This document shows, piece by piece, positions 9,042 through 17,341 of a stretch of DNA of 64,000 nucleotides (the stretch's first letter is position 1; every line of letters starts with the position of its first letter). Both the position numbers and the translations under genes were made by a program. The stretch comes from Candidatus Competibacteraceae bacterium (GTDB lineage Bacteria; Pseudomonadota; Gammaproteobacteria; Competibacterales; Competibacteraceae), in the NCBI GenBank assembly GCA_016699715.1, contig CP065007.1, positions 1,302,001 to 1,366,000 on the forward strand, in the 5' to 3' direction. The notes under the pieces are model-generated. The model saw nothing but the letters and a program-made list of their open reading frames with translations, was not told the DNA's origin and searched no databases.

Positions 9042-9800
9042 TCAACCGTTCACGCCGCGCTGCCGCCTTGCCTCAAACAGAAAAACCCCCGCCGCCACCG
9101 ACACGTTCAAACTTTCGACCCCGCCCTTGGCCAGTGGAATTCGCGTCAACCGGTCACAGACTTCGCGGGTCAGCCGCCGCAACCCCTTTTCCTCCGCGCC
9201 CAACACGATAGCCGTCGGCAGGGTGAAATCCACCTCATACAGACTGGCGTCCGCCTCGCCGGCCGCGCCGACGATCCACAGTCCCTGTTGCCGCAACTCG
9301 CGCAAGGTCCGCGCCAAATTGGTCACCGCGACGAACGGCACGATCTCCGCCGCGCCGCAGGCCACCTTGCGCACCGTCGCGTTCAAACCGGCGGCGCGGT
9401 CAGCGGGCGCAATCACGGCATGAGCACCCGCCGCCGCCGCGCCGCGCAGGCACGCGCCGAGATTGTGCGGGTCCTGCACCCCGTCCAGCACCAGTACCAG
9501 CGCCGGTCCAGCCGCTGCCAGCAAGGTCGGCAAATCCGCCTCGTCGCAAGCCCGCCGCGGGATCGCCAACCGCGCGACGACGCCCTGATGGCGCGCACCG
9601 CCGCTGAGTCGATCCAGTTCCGCCCGACTGACTGGTCGAATCGGCACACCCCGACGGGCTGCCTCGTCCAGCAGCGCCTGTATCCGCGTATCCCGCCGCT
9701 GACTCTCCACCCACAACCCACGCAACTGCCCCGACTCGTATTTCAGCGCCGCCGCCACCGCGTGCAATCCATGAATCAGTTCCTCGGCCACGACCTTCAT
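9042..9800 (-). CDS. rlmB: 23S rRNA (guanosine-2'-O-)-methyltransferase RlmB
   Basis: 252-residue SPOUT methyltransferase that 2'-O-methylates G2251 (E. coli numbering) in the peptidyl-transferase P-loop of 23S rRNA. The N-terminal substrate-binding domain (LIHGLHAVAAALKYE) precedes the SpoU domain with motif 1 (LVLDGVQDPHNLGACLRGA), motif 2 (IVLGAEEKGLRRLTRE) and motif 3 (IPLAKGGVESLNVSVAAGVFLFEA). Length is normal. Its ATG overlaps the rnr stop (ATGA), the conserved rnr-rlmB arrangement, so translation is coupled. Confidence 0.96.
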   Translation of the reverse strand: MKVVAEELIHGLHAVAAALKYESGQLRGLWVESQRRDTRIQALLDEAARRGVPIRPVSRAELDRLSGGARHQGVVARLAIPRRACDEADLPTLLAAAGPALVLVLDGVQDPHNLGACLRGAAAAGAHAVIAPADRAAGLNATVRKVACGAAEIVPFVAVTNLARTLRELRQQGLWIVGAAGEADASLYEVDFTLPTAIVLGAEEKGLRRLTREVCDRLTRIPLAKGGVESLNVSVAAGVFLFEARRQRGVNG

Positions 9801-12040
9801 TCCTTGCGCCGGCGACGACCGCGAGGACTCCGACGCTCGGTCTTCTCGCCGCGCTCGCTTTCGATCGGCTCGAAATCGATTTTGCGCTCGTCCAGATCGA
9901 CCCGCGCCACCCGCACCCGCAGGCTATCGCCCAAACGATAAACCTGCCCGGACCGCTCGCCGTGCAGGCGATGGCCCACTGGATCGAACTGATAGTAATC
10001 ATTGCGCAGGGAAGTCACATGCACCAAGCCTTCCACGAACACCCCGCGCAATTCCACGAACAGGCCGAAACCCGTGACCCCAGTGATATTGCCGTCGAAC
10101 ACTTGCCCGATCTTGTCCAGCATGAACTCGCACTTCAACCACTCCACTGCATCGCGCACCGCCTCGTCGGCCCGTCGCTCGGTCATCGAGCAATGTTCGC
10201 CCAAGCCGATCAGATCGGCATGGGTAAAAGGGAAATCAGCCGGCTTGCCGCCGTTGAGTACGTGGCGGATGGCGCGATGCACCTGCAAGTCGGGATAGCG
10301 ACGGATCGGCGAGGTGAAATGGGCATAGGCCTCCAGCGCCAACCCGAAATGACCGGCATTGCCCGGGTTATAGACCGCCTGCGCCAAGGAACGCAGCATC
10401 ACCGTCTGGATCAGATGGGCGTCGGCCCGGTCGCGGACCTGAGTCAGCAGCCGGGTATAGTCCAGCGGCGAGGGCTTGTCGCCGCCACCCAGCCCCAGAC
10501 CCATCTCGCCCAAAAAGGCGCGCAGCTTGTTCAGGCGATCGGTGCTCGGTCCCTCGTGAATCCGGTACAAGCCCAACATCTTGTGGCGCTGCAGGAAACG
10601 CGCCGCCGCCACGTTGGCGGAGATCATGCATTCCTCGATCAGGCGATGCGCGTCATTGCGCTCGGTCGCTAAAATCCGCTCGATCTTGCGATCCGCCCCG
10701 TATTCGATCATGGTTTCCTGCGTATCGAAGTCCATGGCGCCGCGCTGTTCCCGGCCTGTCCGCAACACTTGATACAGTTCGTGCAATCGATCCAGGTGCG
10801 GCACCAGATTGGCGAATTCGGCGCGGACTCGCGGATCGCGGTCGACGACGATGGTTGCCACGGTATCGTAGGTCAGCCGGGCGTGAGAGCGCATCACCGC
10901 CTCGGCGAAACGCGAGCGGACGATGCGGCCCTCGGTGTTGAAGGTCATCTCGCAGACCATGCACAATCGGTCCACTTCGGGGTTCAGCGAGCACAAGCCA
11001 TTGGACAGCGCTTCGGGCAGCATCGGAATGGCCCGGTCCGGAAAATACACCGAATTGCCGCGCTTGCGCGCTTCCTGATCCAGCACCGTGCCCGGCCGCA
11101 CATACCAGGACACGTCGGCGATGGCCACCAGCAATCGCCAGTTGGCGCCGCGCCGCTCGCAGTACACCGCATCGTCGAAATCGCGGGCGGTGACGCCATC
11201 GATGGTCACCAGCGGCGTCGCTCGCAAATCCCAGCGACCCTGCTTGGCCGCTTCCGGCACCGCCTCGCCAAAATCGCGCGCTTCGGCCAGCGCCATCTCC
11301 GGCCATTCCACCGGGATGCCGTGACTGGCGATGGCGATCCGTATTTCCATCCCCGGCGCCATGTGTTCGCCCAACACCTCCTTGATCCGGCCCAGCGGCC
11401 GGGTTCGCCCGCTGGGTTGCTCGATCAGCTCAACGATGACGATCTGACCGGCCTGGGCCGCGCCACGGCCATCGGGCGGCACGATGATGTCCTGATTGAT
11501 GCGCTTGTTGTCGGGAATGACGAAGCAGGCGCCGCGCTCCTCGCTAAACCGGCCCACCACGGTCTCGGTGTTGCGTTCCAGCACCTCGACCACCGCGCCC
11601 TCGCGCCGGCCTCGATAATCCAGCCCGATCACCCGGACCACCGCCCGGTCGCCATGTAGCAGCTTGCGCATCTGCCGGGGGGAGAGGAACAGGTTATCGC
11701 CACCTTCGTCGGGGATCAGGAAACCGTGCCCCTCGGCATGACCGATCACCCGTCCGGTCACCAGATTCATCTTGGCGATCAGTCCGTAGCCTTCGCGGCG
11801 ATTACGGATCAGTTGCCCGTCCCGCTCCATCGCCCGCAACCGACGGGACAGGGCTTCGACTTCCCAGTCATCCTCTATCCCCCATTCGGCGCATAAGGCT
11901 TCCAAGGTCAGCAACTTCCCCCGCTCTTCCAGATACTGCAAAATGAACTCGCGGCTGGGAGAGGGACGGCCGTACTGCTCCTGTTCCCGGGCCAGGAAAG
12001 GGTCCATCTGTCGCCAGGAACTACGTTTTTTTTGAGTCAT
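9797..12040 (-). CDS. rnr: Ribonuclease R
   Basis: 747-residue 3'-5' exoribonuclease that degrades structured RNA and takes part in rRNA quality control and tmRNA-linked mRNA decay. An N-terminal winged-helix-like region (FILQYLEERGKLLTLEAL) is followed by two cold-shock domains. The RNB catalytic domain contains TIDGVTARDFDDAVYCE with the metal-binding aspartates, and HFGLALEAYAHFTSPIRRYPDL. The C-terminal S1 domain (GNITGVTGFGLFVELRGVFVEGLVH) ends in a basic tail (SPRGRRRRKE). It reads away from the tRNA-Leu promoter on the opposite strand, and the short gap must hold promoters for both. Confidence 0.96.
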   Translation of the reverse strand: MTQKKRSSWRQMDPFLAREQEQYGRPSPSREFILQYLEERGKLLTLEALCAEWGIEDDWEVEALSRRLRAMERDGQLIRNRREGYGLIAKMNLVTGRVIGHAEGHGFLIPDEGGDNLFLSPRQMRKLLHGDRAVVRVIGLDYRGRREGAVVEVLERNTETVVGRFSEERGACFVIPDNKRINQDIIVPPDGRGAAQAGQIVIVELIEQPSGRTRPLGRIKEVLGEHMAPGMEIRIAIASHGIPVEWPEMALAEARDFGEAVPEAAKQGRWDLRATPLVTIDGVTARDFDDAVYCERRGANWRLLVAIADVSWYVRPGTVLDQEARKRGNSVYFPDRAIPMLPEALSNGLCSLNPEVDRLCMVCEMTFNTEGRIVRSRFAEAVMRSHARLTYDTVATIVVDRDPRVRAEFANLVPHLDRLHELYQVLRTGREQRGAMDFDTQETMIEYGADRKIERILATERNDAHRLIEECMISANVAAARFLQRHKMLGLYRIHEGPSTDRLNKLRAFLGEMGLGLGGGDKPSPLDYTRLLTQVRDRADAHLIQTVMLRSLAQAVYNPGNAGHFGLALEAYAHFTSPIRRYPDLQVHRAIRHVLNGGKPADFPFTHADLIGLGEHCSMTERRADEAVRDAVEWLKCEFMLDKIGQVFDGNITGVTGFGLFVELRGVFVEGLVHVTSLRNDYYQFDPVGHRLHGERSGQVYRLGDSLRVRVARVDLDERKIDFEPIESERGEKTERRSPRGRRRRKE

Positions 12041-12083
12041 GAGAACACTTCGAAATGGTTACAAGAATATGAATCGGAAACGA

Positions 12084-12112
12084 TTGACAGGCCGGGAAGC
12101 AATCCGTATAGT
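12084..12112 (+). promoter_or_regulatory. Sigma70 promoter of tRNA-Leu
   Basis: TTGACA, a 17-nt spacer, then TATAGT: a near-consensus promoter. It is followed by a GC-rich discriminator (GCGCTCCC), typical of stringently controlled stable-RNA promoters. Initiation near 12119 would give a ~30-nt leader before the tRNA. Confidence 0.85.
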
Positions 12113-12149
12113 GCGCTCCCGTTGCCGCCGTAACCGGCGCGACGATCAA

Positions 12150-12236
12150 GCCGAAGTGGCGGAACTGGTAGACGCGCTAGGTTCAGGTCTTAGTTGGGGT
12201 AACCCAGTGGAGGTTCAAGTCCTCTCTTCGGCACCA
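12150..12236 (+). tRNA. tRNA-Leu (anticodon CAG)
   Basis: 87-nt class II tRNA with encoded CCA. The acceptor stem GCCGAAG pairs with CTTCGGC. The D arm contains GGCGGAACTGGTAGACGCG. The anticodon stem CTAGG/CTTAG encloses TTCAGGT, so the anticodon is CAG, reading CTG, the dominant Leu codon in this GC-rich genome. The variable arm TGGGGTAACCCA forms a hairpin, and the T loop is TTCAAGT. It closely follows the E. coli tRNA-Leu(CAG) pattern and lies alone between divergent rnr and converging purA. Confidence 0.96.
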
Positions 12237-12240
12237 GATT

Positions 12241-12273
12241 GCAAAAGGCCCGGTCGATAACCGGGCCTTTTGC
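12241..12273. terminator. Bidirectional terminator between tRNA-Leu and purA
   Basis: A perfect 14-bp stem (GCAAAAGGCCCGGT with its complement) closes a 5-nt loop. The T-rich arm lies on the downstream side in both directions, so it can end the tRNA transcript on the plus strand and purA on the minus strand. It begins 5 nt after the tRNA CCA. Confidence 0.9.
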
Positions 12274-12285
12274 GTTCCCGTTCCC

Positions 12286-13581
12286 TCACTCCGCGAACGG
12301 ATTTCGCAGCACGATGGTATCCGCCCGATCCGGACCAGTGGAAATGATGTCGATCGGGGCATCGGCCAATTCCTCGATGCGCCGCAGATAAGCCCGGGCG
12401 GTGGCCGGCAAGTCCTCATACCGCCGTACCCCGAAGGTCGAATCCCGCCAGCCCGGCATCTCCTCGTAGATCGGTTCGCAGGCCGCCAACGCCTCGGCGC
12501 CCAAGGGTGCATGGTCCAGCCGTTCCACCCCGCAACGATAATCCACGCACATCCGAATGCTGTCCAGCCCGTCCAGCACGTCCAGCTTGGTCACGCACAG
12601 ACCCGTTACGCTGTTGTTGAGGATCGAGCGGCGCAGCGCCACGGCGTCGAACCAGCCGCAGCGCCGTCGTCGGCCGGTGGTCGAACCGAATTCGTGCCCT
12701 CGGTCGGCCAGATACTCGCCGGTTTCGTCAAACAGTTCAGTCGGAAACGGCCCACCGCCGACCCGGGTCGCATAGGCCTTGGTGATCCCCAGCACATAAT
12801 CCAGATAGCGCGGCCCCAATCCGGTCCCGGTGGCCGCGCCGCCGGCGGTGGTATTGGACGAGGTCACATAGGGATAAGTCCCGTGATCGATATCCAGCAG
12901 CGCACCCTGCGCGCCCTCGAACAGCATATTGTCGCCGCGCCGGCGATGCACGTCCAGCAGATCGGTCACATCCGCCGCCAACGGTCGCAGTCGTTCGGCC
13001 ATGGCCAGCGTCTCTTCCAGCACCTGCTGAAAGTCGACCGTTTCGGCCTGGAAATAATGCCGCAGCACGAAGTTGTGGAAATCCAGCACCTCACCGAGCT
13101 TGGCGGCGAAACGCTCGCGCTGGAACAGATCGCCCAAGCGCACCGCGCGCCGCGACACCTTGTCCTCGTAGGCCGGCCCGATGCCGCGGCCGGTGGTACC
13201 GATCGCCCGTTCGCCGCGCGCCTTTTCCCGCGCCTGATCCAGCGCGATGTGATAGGGCAGGATCAGCGGGCAGGCCTCGCTGATCCGCAGCCGGTCCGCC
13301 ACCGCGATGCCCTGCGCTTCCAGTCGATCGATCTCGGCCAGCAATGCCGTCGGCGACAACACCACGCCGTTGCCGATCAGACAATGCACGCCTTCGCGCA
13401 GGATGCCGGAGGGAATCAGATGCAGTACGGTCTTACGACCGTTGATGACCAACGTGTGCCCGGCGTTGTGCCCACCCTGAAACCGCACCACCGCCGCGAC
13501 GCTCTCGGTGAGCAGATCGACGATCTTACCCTTGCCTTCGTCGCCCCACTGCGCGCCGATAACGACTACATTCTTGCCCAT
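12286..13581 (-). CDS. purA: Adenylosuccinate synthetase
   Basis: 431-residue GTP-dependent enzyme joining IMP and aspartate to adenylosuccinate in AMP synthesis. The N-terminal P-loop-like motif is GAQWGDEGKGKIVDLL with catalytic Asp and Lys. The catalytic His lies in GGHNAGHTLVI, the IMP/GTP region in IGTTGRGIGPAYEDK, and STTGRRRRCGWFD carries the arginine loop. Length is normal. It follows hisZ, the usual hflK-hflC-hisZ-purA order in many gammaproteobacteria, and ends at the shared terminator. Confidence 0.97.
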   Translation of the reverse strand: MGKNVVVIGAQWGDEGKGKIVDLLTESVAAVVRFQGGHNAGHTLVINGRKTVLHLIPSGILREGVHCLIGNGVVLSPTALLAEIDRLEAQGIAVADRLRISEACPLILPYHIALDQAREKARGERAIGTTGRGIGPAYEDKVSRRAVRLGDLFQRERFAAKLGEVLDFHNFVLRHYFQAETVDFQQVLEETLAMAERLRPLAADVTDLLDVHRRRGDNMLFEGAQGALLDIDHGTYPYVTSSNTTAGGAATGTGLGPRYLDYVLGITKAYATRVGGGPFPTELFDETGEYLADRGHEFGSTTGRRRRCGWFDAVALRRSILNNSVTGLCVTKLDVLDGLDSIRMCVDYRCGVERLDHAPLGAEALAACEPIYEEMPGWRDSTFGVRRYEDLPATARAYLRRIEELADAPIDIISTGPDRADTIVLRNPFAE

Positions 13582-13611
13582 GTCAACATCCCGATGTTTC
13601 CTGATTAAAGG

Positions 13612-14817
13612 CTATTCGTTCGCGGCGGAGGGCATCGGTGGGGGAATCACATCCCATTCCCCATCCCGCTGGACCAGCAGCCGATCGCAACCCAAAGTTT
13701 CGGGCGCCGCCGCCGCGCCCGGCAAGGCGCAAATCACCCGTTCTCCCCGGCTCCGCAACGCCGCCACCCGCCGCTCCAGCGCCGCATCCTCGACCGAGGG
13801 GGCGTAAATACCGGTAGCGGTGGCCTCCACTGGCGGCGCCAGCGACAACAACGTCGCCAGATCGGTGCTAAAGCCGGTCGCCGGGCGGGCCCGGCCGAAC
13901 ACCTGGCCGATCTCGTCGTAACGCCCACCCTGCGCCACCGCCTGCCCCTGTCCCGGCACATAGGCCGCGAACAGCACGCCGGTGTGATAGCGATATCCCC
14001 GTAGCTCGGCCAGATCGATGTGAACCGGCAGTTCCGGCCAGCGCCGCCGCAGCGCCGCCACCAGCCGCCGCAGCATCGCCAGCGCGTCGCGCACGTCCTC
14101 GCCGGCCGCCGCCAAACGCAAGTCCACCTCATCCAGCACCTCCGGCCCCCCATTCAGCTCGGCCAGCGCCAGCAGTGCTTGTTCGCACGGCGCCGGCAAC
14201 GCCCAGGCGGCCAGTTGCTGACGTATTTCCGGCAAGGCCTTGCGTTGCAACGCCTCGAACAGCAGCCCCTCGCGTTCCCGATCCAGTCCGGCTTGACGGA
14301 CCAGCGCGCGGAACACCGCCACATGCCCCAAATCCAGATGCACCACGCCGATACCCGCCGCTTGCAGGGTTTCCAGCATCAGCATCAATACTTCCAGATC
14401 GCTTTCGTGGCCACGGTGACCATACAGCTCCACTCCGGCCTGATACGGACTGCGCGAACCGCCAAAGCCATCGGCTCGGGTGCGCAGCACCGTCCCCATG
14501 TAGCATAGCCGGACCGGGCCGGCGCGCTTGAGCAGGTGAGCATCGATCCGGGCCACCTGTGGCGTCATATCGGCCCGCACCCCCATCATTCGCCCGCTCA
14601 ACTGATCGGTCAGTTTGAAGGTTTGCAGTTCCAGATCGTTGCCGGTACCGGTTAGCAGCGACTCCAGAAACTCGATCAATGGAGGAGTGACCAGTTCGTA
14701 ACCCCAGCCCTCGTACAAATCGAGCAACTTGCGGCGCAACCGCTCCATCCGGCCGGCGGCGGGTGGCAGGATTTCTTCGATACCTTCGGGCAAAAGCCAG
14801 CGATCTTCAGCAGTCAT
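13612..14817 (-). CDS. hisZ: ATP phosphoribosyltransferase regulatory subunit HisZ
   Basis: 401-residue paralogue of histidyl-tRNA synthetase core that lacks tRNA-charging function and activates short-form HisG in the first step of histidine synthesis. Class II synthetase-like motifs are visible: LPEGIEEILPPAA at the start, QTFKLTDQLSGRMMGVRADMTPQVARID, LCYMGTVLRTRADGFGGSRSPYQAGVELYG and YYTG-like YRYHTGVLFAAYVPGQG. The C-terminal anticodon-binding domain of true HisRS is shortened and altered. Its presence implies that this organism uses a short HisG, which lies outside the window. Confidence 0.93.
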   Translation of the reverse strand: MTAEDRWLLPEGIEEILPPAAGRMERLRRKLLDLYEGWGYELVTPPLIEFLESLLTGTGNDLELQTFKLTDQLSGRMMGVRADMTPQVARIDAHLLKRAGPVRLCYMGTVLRTRADGFGGSRSPYQAGVELYGHRGHESDLEVLMLMLETLQAAGIGVVHLDLGHVAVFRALVRQAGLDREREGLLFEALQRKALPEIRQQLAAWALPAPCEQALLALAELNGGPEVLDEVDLRLAAAGEDVRDALAMLRRLVAALRRRWPELPVHIDLAELRGYRYHTGVLFAAYVPGQGQAVAQGGRYDEIGQVFGRARPATGFSTDLATLLSLAPPVEATATGIYAPSVEDAALERRVAALRSRGERVICALPGAAAAPETLGCDRLLVQRDGEWDVIPPPMPSAANE

Positions 14818-14872
14818 GGTAAAAAAAAGTCATGAGATTCGGAAAAACCGGTGGAGAATGGATTAGGTGAAC

Positions 14873-15100
14873 TCAGCGAAATACATACAACGCCAACAAC
14901 CCCAGCAACATACTGGCCAATCCGACCAGGCGTAGCGCGCGATCTTCCAATTTTGCCATCTGCAACAACGTCTGGCGCAAACGACCTGGGCTGAGGAACG
15001 GCAGGACACCTTCCAGCACCAGCATCAGGCCGAAAGCCGCCAGCAGTTCATTCCACATGGCGGCCGCCGGGAGATGCGATACCGTTGCCGACCCAGCCAT
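14873..15100 (-). CDS. DUF2065 family small membrane protein (YjeT-like)
   Basis: 75-residue protein with two predicted helices: LLAAFGLMLVLEGVLPFLSP and ALRLVGLASMLLGLLALYVF, separated by a short basic loop. The conserved family start is MWNELLAAFGLML at residue 15, so translation may begin at 15058 instead. The upstream ATG has the better purine-rich element (CGAAAG), 3 nt after the hflC stop. The position between hflC and hisZ/purA is conserved in gammaproteobacteria. Function is unknown; association with HflKC is only by location. Confidence 0.85.
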   Translation of the reverse strand: MAGSATVSHLPAAAMWNELLAAFGLMLVLEGVLPFLSPGRLRQTLLQMAKLEDRALRLVGLASMLLGLLALYVFR

Positions 15101-15109
15101 CGCTTTCGA

Positions 15110-15991
15110 TCATCGCAGCTTATTGAAATATCGAAAGAACTGAAAATCTTCCGGTTGTAGCACCAGCACGTCGCCCTTGTCGCCGAAACTTTGCCGATAA
15201 GCGGTCAGGCTGCGTGAGAAACCATAAAAATCCTGGTCCTTGCCATAAGCTTGAGCGTAGATGTCGGTGGCTTGGGCGTCACCCTCGCCACGCTGCCGTT
15301 CGGCATCGCGGTAAGCTTCCGCCAGAGTCACGGTGCTTTGCCGATCGGCGTCGGCGCGAATGCGTTCGGCGGCCTCGGCGCCACGCGAGCGAAAATCCTT
15401 GGCCACCCGCAATCGCTCGGCCTTCATGCGGCTGAACACCGAGCTGCTGACATCCGCCGGCAAATCGATCCGCTTGATCCGCACATCCACGGCGGCGATC
15501 CCCAACTGCCTGGCCTGCTCCTTGAGGAGGCGACTTAAGGTTTCCATGATCTGGTCGCGATCACCCGATACCACTTCCTGGATGGTACGCTTGCTGAATT
15601 CGCTGCGCAGGCCGTCCTTGACGATCTGATCCAGCCGCACGTTGGCCTGAATCGGTTCGCCGGCCACCGCCGTGTAGAACCGGCGCACATCCTGGATTCG
15701 CCACATCGCGAAGGAGTCGACGATGACGTTCTTCTTTTCGGCGGTCAGAAACCGCTCCGGTTCGGTATCCAGGGTTTGCAAGCGCCGATCGAATTTGCGG
15801 ACATTGTTGATCAACGGCCATTTCCAGTGCAGGCCCGGCTGGTAGTCCGCCTCGACCATTTCACCCAACTGAAAGCGAAGCGCGGTCTGGGTTTCATCCA
15901 CCGTAAACAGCGACAGCGACAGTAGCAGCACGACGGCGGAGACCGCGCCCAGCAACACGTTCCGGGATACCGGCAATTGAGATAGAGCCAT
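15110..15991 (-). CDS. hflC: FtsH protease modulator HflC
   Basis: 293-residue SPFH/stomatin-family protein anchored by one N-terminal helix (VLLGAVSAVVLLLSLSLFTV). The SPFH domain follows (DETQTALRFQLGEMVEADYQPGLHWKWP) with AEKKNVIVDSFAMWRI, and a coiled-coil region rich in Ala/Glu/Arg (RAEAAERIRADADRQ-like) precedes the C terminus. With HflK it forms large periplasmic cages around FtsH and tunes membrane-protein degradation. Its ATG shares one base with the hflK stop (TAATG), so the two are co-translated in equal amounts. Confidence 0.95.
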   Translation of the reverse strand: MALSQLPVSRNVLLGAVSAVVLLLSLSLFTVDETQTALRFQLGEMVEADYQPGLHWKWPLINNVRKFDRRLQTLDTEPERFLTAEKKNVIVDSFAMWRIQDVRRFYTAVAGEPIQANVRLDQIVKDGLRSEFSKRTIQEVVSGDRDQIMETLSRLLKEQARQLGIAAVDVRIKRIDLPADVSSSVFSRMKAERLRVAKDFRSRGAEAAERIRADADRQSTVTLAEAYRDAERQRGEGDAQATDIYAQAYGKDQDFYGFSRSLTAYRQSFGDKGDVLVLQPEDFQFFRYFNKLR

Positions 15992-17307
15992 TAGCGCACC
16001 TCCCGACCGCGGTTAAGATCGCGCAAGCGCGTGGCCGCCGCGCTGCCGTCGATCGATGTCGACGAGGTGGCGGGCAAGGTCTCCGACAAGGAGCTTCCCG
16101 CCGCCGCGCCAGCCGCACTCGATCCCGCCGCGGGGTTGAGCAGGCGATCCAGCGGCAGGTACAACAAATTGTTGGTACCTTTGACATCCACCAACACCTT
16201 GCTCGTCTGCGACAACACCGACTCCAAGGTCTCCAGATACAAGCGCTCGCGAGTGACTTCCGGCGCCTTCTGATAGGCCGACAACAACTGCTCGAAGCGA
16301 CTGGCCTCGCCCTGTGCCTGGGCAACGACTTGTTCTTTATAAGCCGAGGCTTCCTGCAGCCGCCGGGCCGCCTGACCGCGCGCCTTCGGGATGATTTCAT
16401 TGGCGTAGGCTTCGGCTTCGTTCTTGAGCCGCTGTTCGTCCTCGCGCGCCTTGATGGCGTCGGCGAACGCATCCTGCACTTCTTCCGGCGGCTGGGCATC
16501 CTGCAGCACCACGGTCACGATTTGCAGACCGGCGCCACCCTGCTGTTTATTCAATCCCGCCTGCACCGCTTCCTCCCCCGTCGGCGGCGCCTCGACTGGC
16601 TGGTCCGGGCCGTAGCTGTCCAGGATACGCTGGCTCAGGGTCTTGATATCGGCCACGATATCGCTGCGGCCTTCGGTCAGCACGAAATCCATGGTGCTTT
16701 TGCCGATGGTTTCCCGTGCGGCGCTTTCCACCACCTGAACCAGAACGCTTTCCGGATCGATCAGGTGGAACAGGTAGGCCCGGGGATCCTTGACCTGGTA
16801 TTGCACCGCCAGCCGTACATCCACGATGTTCTCATCCTGAGTCAGCATCAACGCCTCCTTCGGCACCGAGCGGATCGCCGCTTGCCGGCCACCGTTACCG
16901 CCGGAGCGATAACCGATTTCCCGGAAGCGCCGTTGCTCGACATTCACGATCTCCACCCGGTCGATGGGGAACAATCGCAAGTGCGGACCCGGCAGCGTGG
17001 TCTCCAGATAGCGGCCGAAGCGTAGCACCACGCCGCGCTCGCCCTCGTTGACGATGTAAATACTGGCGATCAACCAACCGATCAGAGCAATCAGCCCGAC
17101 CACCAGACCGACCCCAGCAAATCCGGAGCCCGCGGATCCACCGCCGCCACTGCCGCCGCCGCCGCCGCCGCCTCGCCGACCACCCAGCAGGGCGCCAAAC
17201 TTATCCGACAGCTTGCGGATTACCTCATCCAGATCGGGTGGCCCCTGATCGCGGCCGCCTCCACTCCAGGGATCGCGATTACCGCCTCCCGGTTCATTCC
17301 AGGCCAT
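15991..17307 (-). CDS. hflK: FtsH protease modulator HflK
   Basis: 438 residues from the ATG that has GAGG 6 nt upstream and the family start MAWNEPGGGNRDPW; a longer TTG start 12 nt upstream is unlikely. The N-terminal cytoplasmic part holds LDEVIRKLSDKF and a glycine-rich linker (about residues 45-62). One membrane helix (LVVGLIALIGWLIASIYIV) and the SPFH domain (NEGERGVVLRFGRYLETTLPGPH) follow, then a coiled coil with KARGQAARRLQEASAYKEQV. Partner of HflC in the FtsH-regulating complex. The glycine linker is longer than in many homologues. Confidence 0.95.
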   Translation of the reverse strand: MAWNEPGGGNRDPWSGGGRDQGPPDLDEVIRKLSDKFGALLGGRRGGGGGGGSGGGGSAGSGFAGVGLVVGLIALIGWLIASIYIVNEGERGVVLRFGRYLETTLPGPHLRLFPIDRVEIVNVEQRRFREIGYRSGGNGGRQAAIRSVPKEALMLTQDENIVDVRLAVQYQVKDPRAYLFHLIDPESVLVQVVESAARETIGKSTMDFVLTEGRSDIVADIKTLSQRILDSYGPDQPVEAPPTGEEAVQAGLNKQQGGAGLQIVTVVLQDAQPPEEVQDAFADAIKAREDEQRLKNEAEAYANEIIPKARGQAARRLQEASAYKEQVVAQAQGEASRFEQLLSAYQKAPEVTRERLYLETLESVLSQTSKVLVDVKGTNNLLYLPLDRLLNPAAGSSAAGAAAGSSLSETLPATSSTSIDGSAAATRLRDLNRGREVR

Positions 17308-17341
17308 GTCGTACCTCAAAATTCGTTATCTCCGATATTCT

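Noticed and set aside
8571..9941. Long plus-strand open frame opposite rlmB, Uma2 and rnr
   Set aside because: Low-complexity Arg/Pro/His-rich translation typical of antisense frames in GC-rich DNA; real genes lie on the other strand.
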